The translations under genes and the position numbers were made by a program. From the NCBI GenBank assembly GCA_025655595.1, contig JAHXIO010000003.1, positions 1 through 64,000 of the forward strand: a stretch of 64,000 bases of DNA, given 5' to 3'. This document shows positions 1 through 7,607 of this stretch, piece by piece. Under the pieces are notes generated by a model, which ran no database searches, was not told the DNA's origin, and saw only the letters and a program-made list of their open reading frames with translations. Origin of the DNA: Candidatus Thiodiazotropha sp. (ex Monitilora ramsayi) (GTDB lineage Bacteria; Pseudomonadota; Gammaproteobacteria; Chromatiales; Chromatiaceae). Each line of letters begins with the position of its first letter. Position 1 is the first letter of the stretch.

Positions 1-137
1 GTCTCTACGTTGGGAAAGCGTTTTTTATAAAAGTCCTGAAAGGCCTTCAGGTCTTCTTCGGGGGTTGATGCTTGCGCTGCGGCACCGATGCCAATGGTCA
101 GGGCCAACAGGGCTAGTGTACGAAAAACTTTCTTCAT
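1..137 (-). CDS. soxA: SoxA, sulfur-oxidation c-type cytochrome subunit (5' end only)
   Basis: Only the first 45 codons lie in the window; the gene runs off the left edge. The start ATG at 137 is preceded by a purine-rich GAGG/GGAAAG stretch. The visible protein has a Sec signal peptide (MKK, then a Leu/Ala-rich core ending in AQA) followed by STPEEDLKAFQDFYKKRFPN, the characteristic beginning of mature SoxA. SoxA pairs with SoxX as the periplasmic haem protein that joins thiosulfate to the carrier SoxYZ. It lies 50 nt after soxX on the same strand, so the two are surely co-transcribed. The haem and catalytic cysteine region is outside the window. Identification rests on this N-terminal match and the soxX neighbour. 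Confidence 0.85.
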   Translation of the reverse strand, partial: MKKVFRTLALLALTIGIGAAAQASTPEEDLKAFQDFYKKRFPNVE

Positions 138-187
138 GATCTTTCCATCCTCAAAGGGTTTGCTGTCTCGGTTAGTGAGCAGGATCT

Positions 188-559
188 TCAGAGGGTCCAA
201 ACGAACTCAACCACATCATTGAGTTGCTGCTCGCTAATTATCCCGTGCTTGCCGAATGGGGGCATGGCAGATTCTGGATTCTTGATGGTGGCATCCCAAA
301 TCTGTTCGTGCAGCTCCTCTTTGCTTGAAAACCGTGATTTCATAGCAATCAGTGCTGGTGCGATATTGCCTGGGGCCTGGCCGCCGGGAATGTTGTGACA
401 GGCGAGGCAATTCCCTGTCTTACGATCGAAAGAGATCTTCTTGCCGCGTTCAACTGAACCCATGGTTTCAGCTGATACGATCGGGGAGATGGCAAACTGT
501 CCGGCAATGACGGAGATTGCACCGACCAATCCGATCAGTTTTTTTCGAGTACCAATCAT
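188..559 (-). CDS. soxX: SoxX, sulfur-oxidation c-type cytochrome subunit
   Basis: Small periplasmic mono-haem cytochrome, partner of SoxA in the SoxXA complex. Starting at the ATG at 559 the protein is about 123 residues: a signal peptide, then one CxxCH haem site (CLACH), the PGNIAPAL segment and a C-terminal MPPFG motif whose methionine is the expected axial ligand, and the ending VEFVWTL. An in-frame TTG at 571 would add four residues, but the GGAGG lies between that TTG and the ATG, so 559 is the better start. First gene of the leftward soxXA operon. Its promoter should lie in the 383-bp gap up to 942, which holds two long palindromes. Confidence 0.9.
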   Translation of the reverse strand: MIGTRKKLIGLVGAISVIAGQFAISPIVSAETMGSVERGKKISFDRKTGNCLACHNIPGGQAPGNIAPALIAMKSRFSSKEELHEQIWDATIKNPESAMPPFGKHGIISEQQLNDVVEFVWTL

Positions 560-702
560 TGTTTCCTCCAAGTGGGGCTAAATGTGGTTCAGACTTGATG
601 TGACGGCCATGCGGCCCTGGAATTTTTTATCTTGAAATCACAACAGGTCATAGGGGTGCCAGTGTCGTAACAACACATTATTGGCTAAACGCATTGTGAT
701 AC

Positions 703-739
703 TTCAATATAACTTCTGTAAAGTCCAGAATATATTGAA
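703..739. promoter_or_regulatory. Palindrome upstream of soxX
   Basis: Outer arms TTCAATATA (703-711) and TATATTGAA (731-739) are perfect inverted repeats. Inside them TTCTG (714-718) and CAGAA (726-730) also pair, leaving only a 2-nt bulge and a 7-nt loop. It is about 145 bp upstream of soxX. It has no T-run, so an operator or regulatory hairpin is more likely than a terminator. Function is inferred. Confidence 0.45.
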
Positions 740-870
740 AAATGTAGTGGTTAACCCCTGTATGGGCTGTGGAAAGCAGGTTTTTTCGGCTTTAGATATG
801 TTGAAACTGCCCATATGTGACTGTTCATCATTGTTGTAGTTCCATTTTTACTATGTGTCTTGTCCTAATT

Positions 871-915
871 TATTCAATCATCCATTAACAGATTCTGATG
901 TGGCATGATTGAATA
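871..915. promoter_or_regulatory. 11-bp inverted repeat before the GIY-YIG gene
   Basis: TATTCAATCAT (871-881) and ATGATTGAATA (905-915) are perfect 11-bp inverted repeats with a 23-bp spacer, ending 27 bp before the rightward gene at 943. It shares the TTCAAT core with the palindrome at 703-739. The arrangement suits a dimeric regulator with two half-sites; which of the two divergent genes it serves is unknown. The rest of the 560-942 gap shows no further clear signal. Confidence 0.4.
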
Positions 916-942
916 CAATAAATAACTGATATTCTAAAGTCG

Positions 943-1242
943 ATGAATAACGCTGAATATTTATGGTTCGTCTACATGTTACGTTGTGTGGATGGGTCGC
1001 TCTATACCGGGATCACTACAGATCTGCAAAGACGACTGGATCAGCACAACCAGGGTACTGGCGCCAAATATACCCGCAGCCGCAGACCTGTCTCATTGCT
1101 ATACAGTCAATCGTGTTGCAGCCAAAGTGAGGCACTGAAGCGGGAGCATGCCATCAAACGTATGTCATCAAAGGATAAGTGGACTTTGATTGAACAATCC
1201 AATGCATCTGATTCCAGTGACCCATCCGGTGCTGTGAAGTAG
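943..1242 (+). CDS. GIY-YIG nuclease family protein (YhbQ/UPF0213-like)
   Basis: A 99-residue single-domain protein. The GIY-YIG signature is visible as FVYMLRC near residue 10 and SLYTGITTDLQRRLDQHNQG near 20-39, with the conserved Arg in QRRL and a Glu in LKREHAIKRM near 66. This is the compact YhbQ type of the superfamily, widespread in proteobacteria; proposed roles in DNA repair or removal are not settled. It is transcribed away from soxX and ends 6 bp before the convergent SprT gene. The extra C-terminal tail rich in Ser and Asp is not part of the domain. Confidence 0.85.
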   Translation: MNNAEYLWFVYMLRCVDGSLYTGITTDLQRRLDQHNQGTGAKYTRSRRPVSLLYSQSCCSQSEALKREHAIKRMSSKDKWTLIEQSNASDSSDPSGAVK

Positions 1243-1248
1243 GCAGGT

Positions 1249-1782
1249 TTATACGGATAGAGAAGACGTTTCGGCAGGTGTTTCTATAGCGGCCAGGGCC
1301 GACCCGCAGGTCCGACAGAGATAGACGACACCTGCTTGACTGCGATTATGACGAATCGCACTGAGTTGGTGATCCTTGCAACTACAGCGGTAGGGATAGT
1401 AGCGCATCTTCCTTGTGTTAAGCGGGTTTATTGGGAAGTTGTGGCAGCGTTTGGCCATCGCACCAAAGGCTTGCATGATTGACCGCCACTCTTTGCCGTG
1501 GGGCTTGATTCGGCTTCCATACAATTGTCTGGCGACCAGGTGAGCCACCTCATGGGGAACGGTTTCGCGCATGAACGCCTGATCGTTCTCTCTTAGTATT
1601 TCCAGGTTATATCGAATGGTCGCAGGGTGCCCAGGTTTGAATATCACCATACCTGCGGCTTTTCCCTTAAGATCGAAATGGACTTTCGGTCGCGCTATCT
1701 CGATTTGATAGCGGGTCTCAGCCGCATCGATAAGCTGGGCGGTTTTCTCCATCGCCCATTGAGACAAAGCCTCTTCACCCAT
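1249..1782 (-). CDS. sprT: SprT-family zinc metallopeptidase
   Basis: About 177 residues from the ATG at 1782, matching the usual SprT length; upstream in-frame codons back to 1884 lie inside the neighbouring tag gene and look spurious. The zinc-protease helix reads VPHEVAHLVARQLYG, with the third ligand in HGKEWRSIM. The C-terminus carries a zinc-ribbon-like part with CSCKDH and CRTCGS. The eukaryotic relative SPRTN cleaves DNA-protein crosslinks; the bacterial role is less clear. The start overlaps the end of tag by 8 bp, so translation is probably coupled, which places it beside another DNA-repair gene. Confidence 0.88.
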   Translation of the reverse strand: MGEEALSQWAMEKTAQLIDAAETRYQIEIARPKVHFDLKGKAAGMVIFKPGHPATIRYNLEILRENDQAFMRETVPHEVAHLVARQLYGSRIKPHGKEWRSIMQAFGAMAKRCHNFPINPLNTRKMRYYPYRCSCKDHQLSAIRHNRSQAGVVYLCRTCGSALAAIETPAETSSLSV

Positions 1783-2359
1783 GGTTAAGTTGCGCGATAT
1801 GGCTGTGCCTGAAGCAGTCGGTGGTATGGTCGTTAACCAGGCCGACAGCCTGCATGTAGGCATAACAGATTGTCGTGCCGACAAATCGAAATCCCGCTTT
1901 CTTCAAATCTTTGGAGAGCTGGTCGGAGAGGGGCGTGCTTGCCGGCACCTGTTTGATATCCCGCCAGTGATTGGTGATAGGTTTACCGTCCACATAGCGC
2001 CAGAGATAGTCGCTGAAGCTACCATGTTTCTCCTGGATCTCGAGATAGGCCTTTGCGTTGCTGACAGTTGATTCCACCTTGAGTCGGTTGCGTACGATGC
2101 CGGGGTTCTGCAGCAGTTTATCGACTCGCTTTTGAGAGTAGCGGGCGATCTTAACCGGATCGAACTCATCAAAGCTCTGTCGATAGTTTCCCCGTTTACG
2201 CAGAATGGTGATCCAGGCAAGCCCTGCCTGCGCACCTTCCAAAATCAGAAACTCAAAAAGTTGCCGGTCATCGAAACAGGGTACTCCCCATTCCGTATCG
2301 TGGTAGTCCAGATAGAGTGGGTCATCTCCAGCCCATGTGCATCGTTTATCCGTGCTCAT
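1775..2359 (-). CDS. tag: DNA-3-methyladenine glycosylase I
   Basis: Base-excision enzyme that removes 3-methyladenine from alkylated DNA. The 194-residue length fits the family. Seen near the N-terminus are CTWAGDDPLYLDYHDTEWG, with the zinc-binding Cys and the HDTEWG pocket motif, and FEFLILEGAQAGLAW, where the Glu is the usual base-recognition residue. Near the C-terminus are GFRFVGTTICYAYMQAVGLVN and the HTTDC zinc-site motif. It is followed with 8 bp overlap by sprT, forming a two-gene leftward unit. Confidence 0.95.
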   Translation of the reverse strand: MSTDKRCTWAGDDPLYLDYHDTEWGVPCFDDRQLFEFLILEGAQAGLAWITILRKRGNYRQSFDEFDPVKIARYSQKRVDKLLQNPGIVRNRLKVESTVSNAKAYLEIQEKHGSFSDYLWRYVDGKPITNHWRDIKQVPASTPLSDQLSKDLKKAGFRFVGTTICYAYMQAVGLVNDHTTDCFRHSHIAQLNHG

Positions 2360-2403
2360 GGACTGGAGATGATAGTGTGAAACGTCCCCTATGGGTAGGG
2401 GGG

Positions 2404-2748
2404 TTACATGTAGTTTTTAGCCTCTTCACCCGGATTGGGCAGACCGGCGATTCGCCAGGCTTCGCGGCATCCGCCGAAAAGCCGCTGCACACCGTGATCA
2501 CCCAGGTGCATGATGCGGCAGATGCGTGACATGACCGGCAGTCCGCCCGACTCCAGATGCTTTTCACGCAGATACATGATCACAGACCAGTGATCGGGTC
2601 CTAGCTTTTCGAGTCCATCCATCTCAGCGATGAGTCGTGCGGTCTCCCGGCTCCAGCCTTCGCTGTTGATGAGAAAACCGTCATCGTCAAACTGCAGGGG
2701 AATGTCGCCGCGCCCTCTCTCCGGATTGTGAAATCGTGTCTGTCTCAT
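2404..2748 (-). CDS. DsrC/TusE-family protein lacking both redox cysteines (RspA-like)
   Basis: A 114-residue DsrC-fold protein. The start at 2748 is chosen over 2778 because a GAGGAGAGG sequence sits just upstream. The family core is clear: FDDDGFLINSEGW near 20-32, DHWSVIMYLRE near 52-62 and AGLPNPG near 101-107. True DsrC carries two C-terminal cysteines that form the trisulfide with sulfur, and TusE keeps the last one. Here the position of the inner cysteine is Trp98 (AWRIAGLP in place of ACKIAGLP) and the end is EEAKNYM, without the penultimate Cys. Remaining cysteines are 77 and 94. Cys-less family members have been termed RspA and proposed to be regulatory rather than sulfur carriers. 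Confidence 0.8.
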   Translation of the reverse strand: MRQTRFHNPERGRGDIPLQFDDDGFLINSEGWSRETARLIAEMDGLEKLGPDHWSVIMYLREKHLESGGLPVMSRICRIMHLGDHGVQRLFGGCREAWRIAGLPNPGEEAKNYM

Positions 2749-2972
2749 ATGCCTCTCCTCATGGTTTGTATATCTCAAAAAATGATAAGTAATTAAAAAA
2801 ATTTATATGGGAATAAGTTATTTCATAACTTTTAACTATAGCCGGAAAAATCGAGCATGCAAGCGTGACAGGGCAACTCCTGACAACACTATGAGTTGAC
2901 GGAATTAGGCTTATTTTTCAAGGGGTTTTCGACTGTCAGGATGGCCAATACTGAGATCAGGAGGAGAGTGTC

Positions 2973-3479
2973 ATGCTAAAAATTACCGTCCTAATTCTGA
3001 CGCTGTTTTTCAGTACGGATGCCATTGCAGAGCAAGCAAAGATGGTGATGCCGGAGTATCAGCCGCCGAAGGTCGTTTATGACGTTTTTCTGGACGATCC
3101 GGCGAAACTGGATTCGGCACTTTATTGGATCAGGGCGTTGATGAATCCCCTGACCGAATCACCCTACGACATGGTTCCCGAGTCGATGGATATCAAGGTT
3201 GTGATCCATGGTACTGAGATCGTTGCCCTGGCGAAGAAAAACTATGAAAAGTATCGGGATCAGGTCGAGCGGATGCGTTACTACGATACTTTGGGTGTTG
3301 AGTTCAAGGTCTGCGGTCTTGCGGCACACGATTTCGGTTATGAGGTGGAGGATTTCCAGCCCTTTGTCGATGTGGTGCCCTCCGCTTTTACCGAATTGGT
3401 CCACTGGCAACAGCAGGGGTATGCGTTGATCGTTCCCCAGGTCTTTATTCGTACGAAGTCGATTGAGGATATTCGCTGA
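2973..3479 (+). CDS. Secreted DsrE-family protein
   Basis: A 168-residue protein with a cleavable signal peptide (MLKITVLILTLFFSTDAIAEQ). The mature part has the DsrE-like alpha/beta pattern: KVVYDVFLDDPAKLDSAL, DIKVVIHGTEI, and a single conserved cysteine in VEFKVCGLAAHDFGYE near residue 114, the place where DsrE proteins carry sulfane sulfur. The C-terminus ends in a beta strand (YALIVPQVFIR). A GGAGG precedes the ATG. Export suggests it handles sulfur or thiols in the periplasm. It converges with a TauE-type exporter 3 bp downstream and is divergent from the DsrC-like gene, so the three may belong together; the substrate is unknown. Confidence 0.75.
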   Translation: MLKITVLILTLFFSTDAIAEQAKMVMPEYQPPKVVYDVFLDDPAKLDSALYWIRALMNPLTESPYDMVPESMDIKVVIHGTEIVALAKKNYEKYRDQVERMRYYDTLGVEFKVCGLAAHDFGYEVEDFQPFVDVVPSAFTELVHWQQQGYALIVPQVFIRTKSIEDIR

Positions 3480-3482
3480 GGT

Positions 3483-4220
3483 CTAACTGCTCTTCGACAA
3501 AAGGGCAATACTGCTCACTATGAGCAGCGCTGCAACAATACGGACAAAGCCTGTTCTTGTGAGAGAGGTATGAATATGTCCGCCTGTATAGAGACCCAGC
3601 GCAACGATCGGGAGTGCCATCAGAGCGATAAGCAGACCTTCACGATTGTAAAAACCACTGGCTGTAAAACCGATCAAGCGCAGACCCCCGTCAATGGCAA
3701 AAAAGGTGGCGACGGTACCGCGAAAGGCGTTCTTCTCCAGTTTTCTCAACCCGAGGTAGATTACGGTGAAGGGGCCGCCTGTACCGAACAGCGTACTAAT
3801 CAATCCCGATAAAGTGCCCAATGGAACAGCCCAGAATCTTGAACCTTGCGGTGTCGAAAGCGGCAACAGCGAATAGACGGCATAGATCAGGATAAAGACG
3901 GCAAGTGCATCAGTGAGCAGACCGGGTTGCAGGCTGTTCATAAGGTACAACGCCAGCACTATTCCCAACACTGAGAAGGGCAGCATGGGCAGTAGGTCTC
4001 TCCACTCGATGTGGTGAAAGTGCTTGATGCCATGACTCATGGATGCCAGGTAGTCCAGTAGAACAACGATCGGCACGACCACTGTGATCGGCATAGTCAG
4101 CGTAAGTAGCGGTACAGCCACCAATGCGGAACCGAAGCCGGTAATACCGCGTACAAAATAGGCAACGAAAAGAACAATGGCCATGAACGCCAGCTGGAAG
4201 GGAGAGTCAAATTGAAGCAA
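3483..4220 (-). CDS. TauE/SafE-family sulfite/organoanion exporter
   Basis: A 245-residue polytopic inner-membrane protein. The family hallmarks are two related halves with about 7-8 hydrophobic segments, the first reading FVRGITGFGSALVAVPLL and the second GTLSGLISTLFGTGGPFTVIYL. TauE/SafE proteins export sulfite, sulfoacetate or similar anions; the specific substrate cannot be read from sequence. Its position beside DsrE-like and DsrC-like genes, close to sox genes, makes sulfite or another sulfur oxyanion a reasonable guess. Convergent with the DsrE-like gene and probably transcribed alone. Confidence 0.88.
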   Translation of the reverse strand: MLQFDSPFQLAFMAIVLFVAYFVRGITGFGSALVAVPLLTLTMPITVVVPIVVLLDYLASMSHGIKHFHHIEWRDLLPMLPFSVLGIVLALYLMNSLQPGLLTDALAVFILIYAVYSLLPLSTPQGSRFWAVPLGTLSGLISTLFGTGGPFTVIYLGLRKLEKNAFRGTVATFFAIDGGLRLIGFTASGFYNREGLLIALMALPIVALGLYTGGHIHTSLTRTGFVRIVAALLIVSSIALLSKSS

Positions 4221-4529
4221 TGGATTAAGGTCCGTTTACGAGATTCGTCAATAACACACAATAGATAGGTGAAATATCAGTGTGAGAATGTTTTGAATTA
4301 ATATGCACCTGGATATCTTCATTCGACTAAGCGCCGCCTAATATACACTGAACGCCCACTATCAATCGACGATATTGAGTAAGGTTCATCATCCCGATGC
4401 GGTCACGCCACACCGGTTGTCACTTTATTATCACAATAGGGTGAATCCACCCTCATTCTCACGACGTAACCTGAGAGAGCGGGTATAGTTTTCACTGGTC
4501 CCCAACAGAAAAGAAGTCTTGGAGCTTGT
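4221..4529. other. Divergent intergenic region
   Basis: A 309-bp gap between the leftward TauE gene and the rightward symporter gene. It must hold both promoters. TATAGT about 45 bp before the symporter start resembles a -10 box but has no good -35 partner. A GGAG sits 8 bp before the symporter ATG. No repeat, terminator or small ORF was recognised. Confidence 0.4.
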
Positions 4530-5921
4530 ATGGAATTGTTACTACCCGCACTGGCCGGTTTCGTGGCATTGGCATCCCTGATTCTTGCGCCTAGGGCGCA
4601 GAGTGAGGGAGCCTTTTTTCAAGGCCTTTCGCCGGCGGGCAGGGTGCCCGGCCTGCTGACCCTGATCTTCTCCCAAGTGACCACCTGGATCTTCGCACGC
4701 TCATTGATGAACGCAGCGATACTCGGTTTCTATTATGGGCTCTGGGGCACACTGGCTTATGCCATCTACTATCTCTCCTTCATCACCGGCGGCCTGATCA
4801 TTGATGATCTGCGGTTTCGCAAAGGCTACGGCAGCATCCAGTCCTTTTTGCGCGATCGGTTTGGCCTGTGGGGCACACGTTGCTACAACCTGGTCATTGG
4901 CGTACGACTGATCAGTGAGGTCTTTGCCAATCTGTTGGTGATCGGCATACTCTTCGGCGCTGCAGGCAGCGGTGCCTATACACTGGCGGTGGTCGGCATG
5001 GCAGGCGCAGCGTTAATCTACTCCATGCTGGGCGGATTGCATGCTTCACTGCGTACCGATGTGTTTCAGATGATCGTTTTCCTGCTGGTATTGGGTCTGT
5101 TGATAGCGGTCACGCTCTTCGATGGACATCTGACATTGCAGAATCTTCTGTTTATCCCGTTTGAATTCGACAAGCCCGGGCCTGTCCTGATGCTGGTGGC
5201 GCTGCTCCAGATCTGGAGTTACCCCATGCATGATCCCGTTATGATGGACCGGGGTTTCATTGCCGATCGGCAGACCACTCGTCGCAGCTTCCTTCATGCC
5301 ACATGGATCAGCGGGCTCTGTATTATGTTGTTCGGAAGTCTTGGCATTATGGCCGGATCGCAGGCGGCCTCGGGTGAGGCGATGAACGCCGTGCTGATGC
5401 GGTTGTTGGGTGACCTGCCGATGCTGCTGTTCAATGCAGCGCTAGTGATATCCGCTATCTCCACCCTGGACAGCACACTCTCCAGCTCCGCCAAGCTGGT
5501 GGTGAAGGATATGCACTTCCTAAGCCCGACACTAAGGAACGGGCGCATGGTGATGGCGCTGTTCATGCTGCTTGGTTTGTTATTGGTTTTCAGCGGCAAT
5601 AAAGATCTCTTCAGCGCTGTCGCGGTCAGCGGCACCGCCTCCATGTATCTGGCGCCGGTGATCTTCTTCTCCCTCTGGGGCGACCGGGAGCGGATTCCCT
5701 TATGGAGCTATCTCGGCAGTTTTCTTCTGGCGATGGGCGGAGCGATACTCTACTTCACCGAATCCACCGGATATAGCCAATGGCTCGGCGAGTTTCACAA
5801 GTACACCAAGCTGTTGTTCATCTCCGTCACGGTTTTGACCATGGGATGCCTCATGTTCTGGATCGGTGACCGGCTGGGCAGGACGATGCGTCGTTCAGAA
5901 CCCGATACCGCCAGGGTTTGA
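4530..5921 (+). CDS. Sodium:solute symporter family transporter
   Basis: A 463-residue inner-membrane protein of the SSS family. About 12-13 hydrophobic segments are visible. Family features include the early FSQVTTWIFARSLMNAA segment, LIYSMLGGLHASLRTDVFQMIVF near 160-182 (the YtxxGGlxavvwTD-type motif of the family), and ISAISTLDSTLSSSAKLVVKD near 305-325, corresponding to the TM8 sodium-site region with its serine pairs. Substrate is unknown; SSS members move sugars, amino acids, acetate and vitamins with Na+. The start ATG follows GGAG. The stop overlaps a TTG start of the metallophosphoesterase-like gene by 4 bp, so the two are translationally coupled. Confidence 0.85.
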   Translation: MELLLPALAGFVALASLILAPRAQSEGAFFQGLSPAGRVPGLLTLIFSQVTTWIFARSLMNAAILGFYYGLWGTLAYAIYYLSFITGGLIIDDLRFRKGYGSIQSFLRDRFGLWGTRCYNLVIGVRLISEVFANLLVIGILFGAAGSGAYTLAVVGMAGAALIYSMLGGLHASLRTDVFQMIVFLLVLGLLIAVTLFDGHLTLQNLLFIPFEFDKPGPVLMLVALLQIWSYPMHDPVMMDRGFIADRQTTRRSFLHATWISGLCIMLFGSLGIMAGSQAASGEAMNAVLMRLLGDLPMLLFNAALVISAISTLDSTLSSSAKLVVKDMHFLSPTLRNGRMVMALFMLLGLLLVFSGNKDLFSAVAVSGTASMYLAPVIFFSLWGDRERIPLWSYLGSFLLAMGGAILYFTESTGYSQWLGEFHKYTKLLFISVTVLTMGCLMFWIGDRLGRTMRRSEPDTARV

Positions 5922-6778
5922 CATTGGTCGATTCGGCAGTCGAAGACCTGGGCGAATTCCAAGATCCTGTACTGATCTTTGGTGGCCCTTACGGCAATCT
6001 GCAGGCCACCAAGGCAATGCGTGACAAAGCCGGGGTATTGGGCATTCCACCCTCGCGGGTGGTCTGCAATGGTGACACTGTCGCCTACTGTACCCAGCCG
6101 GAGGAGACGGTAAGCGTTTTACAGGACTGGGGTGTCAGGGTGCTGATGGGTAACTGCGAAGAGTCCCTGGCCTCAGGCAAGCCGGATTGCGGATGCGGAT
6201 TCGAACCGGGTACCAGCTGTTCACTTTTAGCCGATGACTGGTATCGGTTCTGCGATGAGCACCTCAGCAGTGATTCGAAAGCGTGGATGGGTGGACTGCC
6301 CACTGGATTACACTTAACCATCGGTGGTATGAGATTCCGTCTGGTACACGGCGCACTCTCTTCAAACAATCGTTTCCTCTTTGCTTCCACGCCAGAGACA
6401 AGCAAACTTGAAGAACTGAGTCTTTGTGATGACGATGTGGTGATCGGCGGCCATGCCGGGATACCCTTTGGGCAGCGGTTGGGAGAACGCTACTGGCTCA
6501 ACAGTGGTGTTATCGGCATGCCTGCCAATGACGGGACAAGGGATGGCTGGTTTCTTATCCTGGTCCCGACCGGCCATGGCGTGCGCTGCGAATGGCATCG
6601 CTTACCGTACTCTGCCGAGGAGGCGCAATCTGCCATGCGCGAGGCGGGAGAGGATAATGGTTATGCAACCGCTTTAACCAGTGGATTGTGGCCAAGCATG
6701 GATGTGTTGCCGGAACAGGAGAGAACCCGGCAGGGTAGGGCGATTGCACCTTGGTCGATAACGATCGCGCCGCCATGA
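5918..6778 (+). CDS. Metallophosphoesterase-like protein with altered metal ligands
   Basis: A 286-residue protein with the order of motifs of calcineurin-type phosphoesterases: FGGPYGNLQA (residues 21-30), NGDTVAY (about 49-55), GNCEE (about 74-78), VHGA (about 142-145) and GGHAGIPF (about 177-184). In canonical enzymes the first motif is DxHGN, the third GNHE or GNHD and the last GHTH, so several metal ligands are replaced. A Cys-rich patch CGCGFEPGTSC follows the third motif. The regular, consistent replacement suggests a variant subfamily rather than decay. The TTG start overlaps the symporter stop (TTGA); another TTG at 5924 is possible. The activity is uncertain. Confidence 0.7.
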   Translation: MTLVDSAVEDLGEFQDPVLIFGGPYGNLQATKAMRDKAGVLGIPPSRVVCNGDTVAYCTQPEETVSVLQDWGVRVLMGNCEESLASGKPDCGCGFEPGTSCSLLADDWYRFCDEHLSSDSKAWMGGLPTGLHLTIGGMRFRLVHGALSSNNRFLFASTPETSKLEELSLCDDDVVIGGHAGIPFGQRLGERYWLNSGVIGMPANDGTRDGWFLILVPTGHGVRCEWHRLPYSAEEAQSAMREAGEDNGYATALTSGLWPSMDVLPEQERTRQGRAIAPWSITIAPP

Positions 6779-6963
6779 TATCCCACCACAGAGGCGAGGC
6801 AAGTTCGGCCCTGTGGTTCGTTTCAACTTCATGCATGTGGATTCGTGCATCGATCGGTTTCAAAGTCCCGGTATTCAGCTGATTCATCCTGCGATTGAAG
6901 ACTACTCACCCGCCAGAGCGGTGATAGTGATCAATGTAGATTCATCATAAGAATTAATCATCC

Positions 6964-7208
6964 ATGACTTATTTGTAGTCATCGGTGAGTCTCAATAAAT
7001 CATCATTGAATGATAGCAAGTCAACGTTGACTAAAAATCAGTCAATGGCGAGTTGTGACAACTCATCAGCAAGGTAAAAAGAGAAATCAGCAGCATAAAA
7101 CAAGTCACTCATGCGCCCATATGTGAGCAGTCAATAGTGAACACGATTCTCTCGATTGATAATAAGTGAAATGACGCACCAAGCCCGCTGCAAAGTGAGT
7201 CATATGAC
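6964..7208. promoter_or_regulatory. Cluster of palindromes and AGTCA half-sites
   Basis: Perfect inverted repeats follow one another: ATGACT/AGTCAT (6964-6982), TGAGTCTCA (6986-6994), ATCATTGAATGAT (7002-7014), AGTCAACGTTGACT (7019-7032), TTGACT/AGTCAA (7027-7045), GAGTTGTGACAACTC (7050-7064) and GTCATATGAC (7199-7208). The pentamer AGTCA or its complement occurs eight times between 6965 and 7202, against about 0.5 expected by chance. ATGACGCA is repeated at 7171 and 7204. It fills most of the 541-bp gap before the gene cluster starting at 7320. An array of binding sites for a dimeric regulator is inferred. Confidence 0.55.
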
Positions 7209-7234
7209 GCATGTTTAATGCCTTGCGCGCCAAA

Positions 7235-7248
7235 ATGATTGTTATCAA
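7235..7248 (+). promoter_or_regulatory. FNR/CRP-family-like box
   Basis: ATGAT-TGTT-ATCAA matches the FNR/DNR consensus TTGAT-N4-ATCAA at nine of ten fixed positions. It lies 72 bp upstream of the first gene of the NosL-containing cluster, a normal distance for an activator site near -41.5 with a short leader. NosL belongs to denitrification accessory proteins, which are often under FNR-type control, so the placement makes sense. No convincing -10 box was found downstream. Confidence 0.45.
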
Positions 7249-7319
7249 TGAGAGCGAAGCAGCAACTCGGTTAGGCTCATTGAAGCATTACTATCTCTCA
7301 GTGGCGGTTAGCTTGATCG

Positions 7320-7607
7320 ATGAGAAAATCCAACGTCTTCCTTGTGTCTGTTTCTCTGCTGCTGGTTGGCGCTGCCGCCACCCTGATTGATGCGGGGCTC
7401 CGACGACATCATGCGTATTCACAGATAGAATCGAGCGCTTCTTTGGTTAGGCAGCTCGGTTTAACCGATCTGGCGCTGTTTACCGAGGCGAGATATACCC
7501 GCCACCTCAGCCTGTCTGATCTCCATTCGGCCTTTCAGGACCACCCTGTGGCGTTGGAGCACTTTCCCAGCGGCTCGCTGCTGCTGCCGCCGCAAAGGAT
7601 GCCGTGA
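7320..7607 (+). CDS. Small membrane-anchored protein, function unknown
   Basis: A 95-residue protein with an N-terminal hydrophobic segment (residues 6-22, VFLVSVSLLLVGAAATL) acting as signal anchor and a mostly polar remainder with no recognised domain and no cysteine. It is the first gene of the cluster and its TGA overlaps the next start, so it is translationally coupled to the ABC permease. A periplasmic accessory of that transporter is the natural guess. I do not recognise the family. Confidence 0.6.
   Translation: MRKSNVFLVSVSLLLVGAAATLIDAGLRRHHAYSQIESSASLVRQLGLTDLALFTEARYTRHLSLSDLHSAFQDHPVALEHFPSGSLLLPPQRMP

Noticed and set aside
1781-2071. Rightward frames within tag and sprT
   Set aside because: Complement of conserved Tag coding sequence; composition is that of a shadow frame.
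803-7124. GCCCATATGTGA shared by the gaps near 811 and near 7115
   Set aside because: Only 12 bp and present once in each gap; not enough to call a regulon.
6964-7208. CRISPR array
   Set aside because: The repeats are short palindromes of differing sequence with irregular spacing and no cas genes are present.
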